From assembly GCA_025922795.1 (NCBI GenBank), contig JAICHC010000154.1, positions 1 to 6,835 on the forward strand: DNA of 6,835 bases. Direction: 5' to 3'. Origin of the DNA: Candidatus Binatia bacterium. GTDB lineage: Bacteria > Desulfobacterota_B > Binatia > UBA9968. The first letter of the stretch is position 1; the number at the start of each line of letters is the position of its first letter. Below are positions 5,453-6,835 of this stretch, piece by piece. Under the pieces are notes generated by a model. It did not search any database. It was not told the origin of the DNA and saw nothing but the letters and a program-made list of their open reading frames with translations. Both the position numbers and the translations under genes were made by a program.

Positions 5453-6835
5453 TCACTTCGCCAGCGGATCGGGACGGATTTGGAAGTGCACGGCCATCGG
5501 CTTTCCTCCCTTGCCACGCTCCATCAACCACGGTGCGCGATCACCGCTCGAACTCCACAATCCGCGGCCTTTCCAGCCGGTCTTGGGATCGTCGATGCGG
5601 CCATCAAATCCTTTGGCATAGAAGCCCAGCGGATACGGCACGGTTAATAAAACCATCTTGCCGTCTTTGAACGCGACCAAGCCGCCGTGCAAATTAGCGG
5701 TCGACATCGGCACGTCCTCACCAAGGCCAAAAGTATTGTGCTGGTCGACCCAGCTATAGTAGCTCGACTCCGCGCTGTTCTCTCCGATCCCTTTGAAGCC
5801 GGGACCGGGATATTGATGAAACGACCAGCCCTCCGGACAGTGATCACCGGTCGCCTTCGGACCATTAAGAGGACCTTTACACTTGCTTCGGTCAAAGCTT
5901 CCGAGATGCCCGCTCGCGAGCGATACCCACAAAACGCCCTTACGATCGATGTCACCGCCGCGAATCCCGAACCCGGGTAGTGGCACTCTGTAGATTTCTG
6001 CAAGTGCCGTCTCCGACGGATTCGAGCCCGGCGCGACACGAACAACAGCCCCCGGGAAAGCCCTCGTGGTACCCCAGACCGAACCATCAACCGGGCTCGG
6101 CATCACGGCGTAGAAGCCTGCTGATATTCTCTTGTCCTTGGTCGGATCCACCGGCTGATTCGGCTCGACGTACTCGTCGCGCTTCCCATTCCCGTTAGTA
6201 TCGAGAATCATGGGCGTCCATCCCTGGGATTTCGCAAGATCACCCGTCTCATCCAACATTTTAGTATTAACCCATCCGAGCACCTGCCCTCCACCGCTGG
6301 TCCATAGCGTTTCGTTAGCGTCGTAGCCGAACTGCAGATGATGCGTGCCAAAGCAAGTATCAATGAATTTGTACTCACCGGTCTTAGGATCGAGCATCGT
6401 GAGTTGGCGGCTCGTTCGCTCAATTGGAAAACGCATGGCAGAGGGATGGTCGGAGCCCTTCTTGCAAAAGTCGGGATTATTGGGCGCGCGCACGGTAGCC
6501 GCGAACCAGACCCGTCCTTTGCGATCGAACATCCCGTTGTGGTTATTCGTCCGGCTCGTCCAGACCCGTTCGTTGCCCCAGTAAGGCGAGGGTTGCATGA
6601 CTTTATCGCTTGCCGCATAACCCGGTCCAATCGCCATCGGTGTATCGGCATCCCGCACTGGAGCTACGACGTTCACCGCGGTGTGCTTGATCGGATCTAA
6701 AAGCGGCATGATGTCGGTACTATGCTCGGTGGACCCATATAGCCGTCCGTAGGCATTGACTGTGGGGTATCGTCGGTCTGACGCGATCAGGTCGTGCAGG
6801 TAATGCTTGTCGTCGAGCCAATCCCAAGTCGTTAC
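5453..6835 (-). CDS. Large beta-propeller (streptogramin lyase/NHL-like) protein, N-terminus outside window
   Basis: The frame is open from the TGA at 5453-5455 to the right edge, giving 460 C-terminal residues; an ATG at 6709 lies inside the frame and is not the start, since sequence upstream (YLHDLIASDRRYPTVNAYGR) is clearly protein-like and in frame. Repeated blade motifs suggest a propeller of the Vgb/streptogramin lyase type: NNHNGMFDRKGRVWFAATVR (97-116 of the visible part), LQFGYDANETLWTSGGG, VMPSPVDGSVWGTTRAFPGA and GGDIDRKGVLWVSLASGHLG. A D-x-N-x-N-G-x-x-D loop (DTNGNGKRDEY, about 212-222) looks like a calcium-binding EF-hand/dockerin-type loop. Cysteines at PDFCKKG, DTCFG, SKCKG and DHCPEG suggest disulfides and export. 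I recall similar large hypothetical proteins from soil proteobacteria, some annotated as carboxypeptidase-regulatory-like. No enzyme activity can be assigned. A terminator hairpin follows the stop. Confidence 0.75.
   Translation of the reverse strand, partial: VTTWDWLDDKHYLHDLIASDRRYPTVNAYGRLYGSTEHSTDIMPLLDPIKHTAVNVVAPVRDADTPMAIGPGYAASDKVMQPSPYWGNERVWTSRTNNHNGMFDRKGRVWFAATVRAPNNPDFCKKGSDHPSAMRFPIERTSRQLTMLDPKTGEYKFIDTCFGTHHLQFGYDANETLWTSGGGQVLGWVNTKMLDETGDLAKSQGWTPMILDTNGNGKRDEYVEPNQPVDPTKDKRISAGFYAVMPSPVDGSVWGTTRAFPGAVVRVAPGSNPSETALAEIYRVPLPGFGIRGGDIDRKGVLWVSLASGHLGSFDRSKCKGPLNGPKATGDHCPEGWSFHQYPGPGFKGIGENSAESSYYSWVDQHNTFGLGEDVPMSTANLHGGLVAFKDGKMVLLTVPYPLGFYAKGFDGRIDDPKTGWKGRGLWSSSGDRAPWLMERGKGGKPMAVHFQIRPDPLAK

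Overview
The window looks like chromosomal DNA from a GC-rich environmental proteobacterium or a related lineage (for example a soil alphaproteobacterium or a deltaproteobacterial/Binatota-type genome). The basis is high-GC codon usage, strong AGGAGG-type ribosome binding sites, and gene families common in such genomes: an AI-2E-type permease C-terminal domain, MarC, SYLF, a hotdog thioesterase and a ThDP enzyme. I cannot fix the taxon from sequence alone. I see no tRNA, rRNA, CRISPR array, transposase or phage gene.

Plus strand (1-808): the window opens inside a gene whose last 163 codons are visible, probably the cytoplasmic tail of an AI-2E-family transporter. It is followed by a MarC-family gene that keeps only its N- and C-terminal ends, joined out of frame, so it is a pseudogene or an assembly deletion. 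All other genes (845-6835) are on the minus strand and converge on this pair.

Minus strand, in transcription order from the right edge: a large secreted-type beta-propeller (streptogramin-lyase-like) protein running off the window; a strong hairpin plus T-tract terminator; a compact cluster of a 4-hydroxybenzoyl-CoA thioesterase-like hotdog protein, an 81-codon ORF with a VOC-like N-terminus, and a 623-residue ThDP-dependent enzyme of the acetolactate synthase/benzoylformate decarboxylase superfamily; a 26-codon ORF with a good Shine-Dalgarno sequence; a putative lipoprotein alpha/beta hydrolase; and an exported SYLF-domain protein.

The thioesterase, 81-codon ORF and ThDP enzyme are tightly packed (22-nt gap, then a TAGTG stop/start overlap) and probably form one operon, perhaps reaching the hydrolase. 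The chemistry (C-C bond cleavage or formation on a 2-keto or acyl substrate, thioester hydrolysis, ester hydrolysis) suggests a small catabolic or acyl-processing module, but the substrate is not readable from sequence. The least ordinary items are the gutted MarC gene, the truncated VOC-like ORF coupled to the ThDP gene, the 26-codon ORF ahead of a hydrolase that lacks its own Shine-Dalgarno, and the long hairpin. I found no clear evidence of a wholly new biological system.
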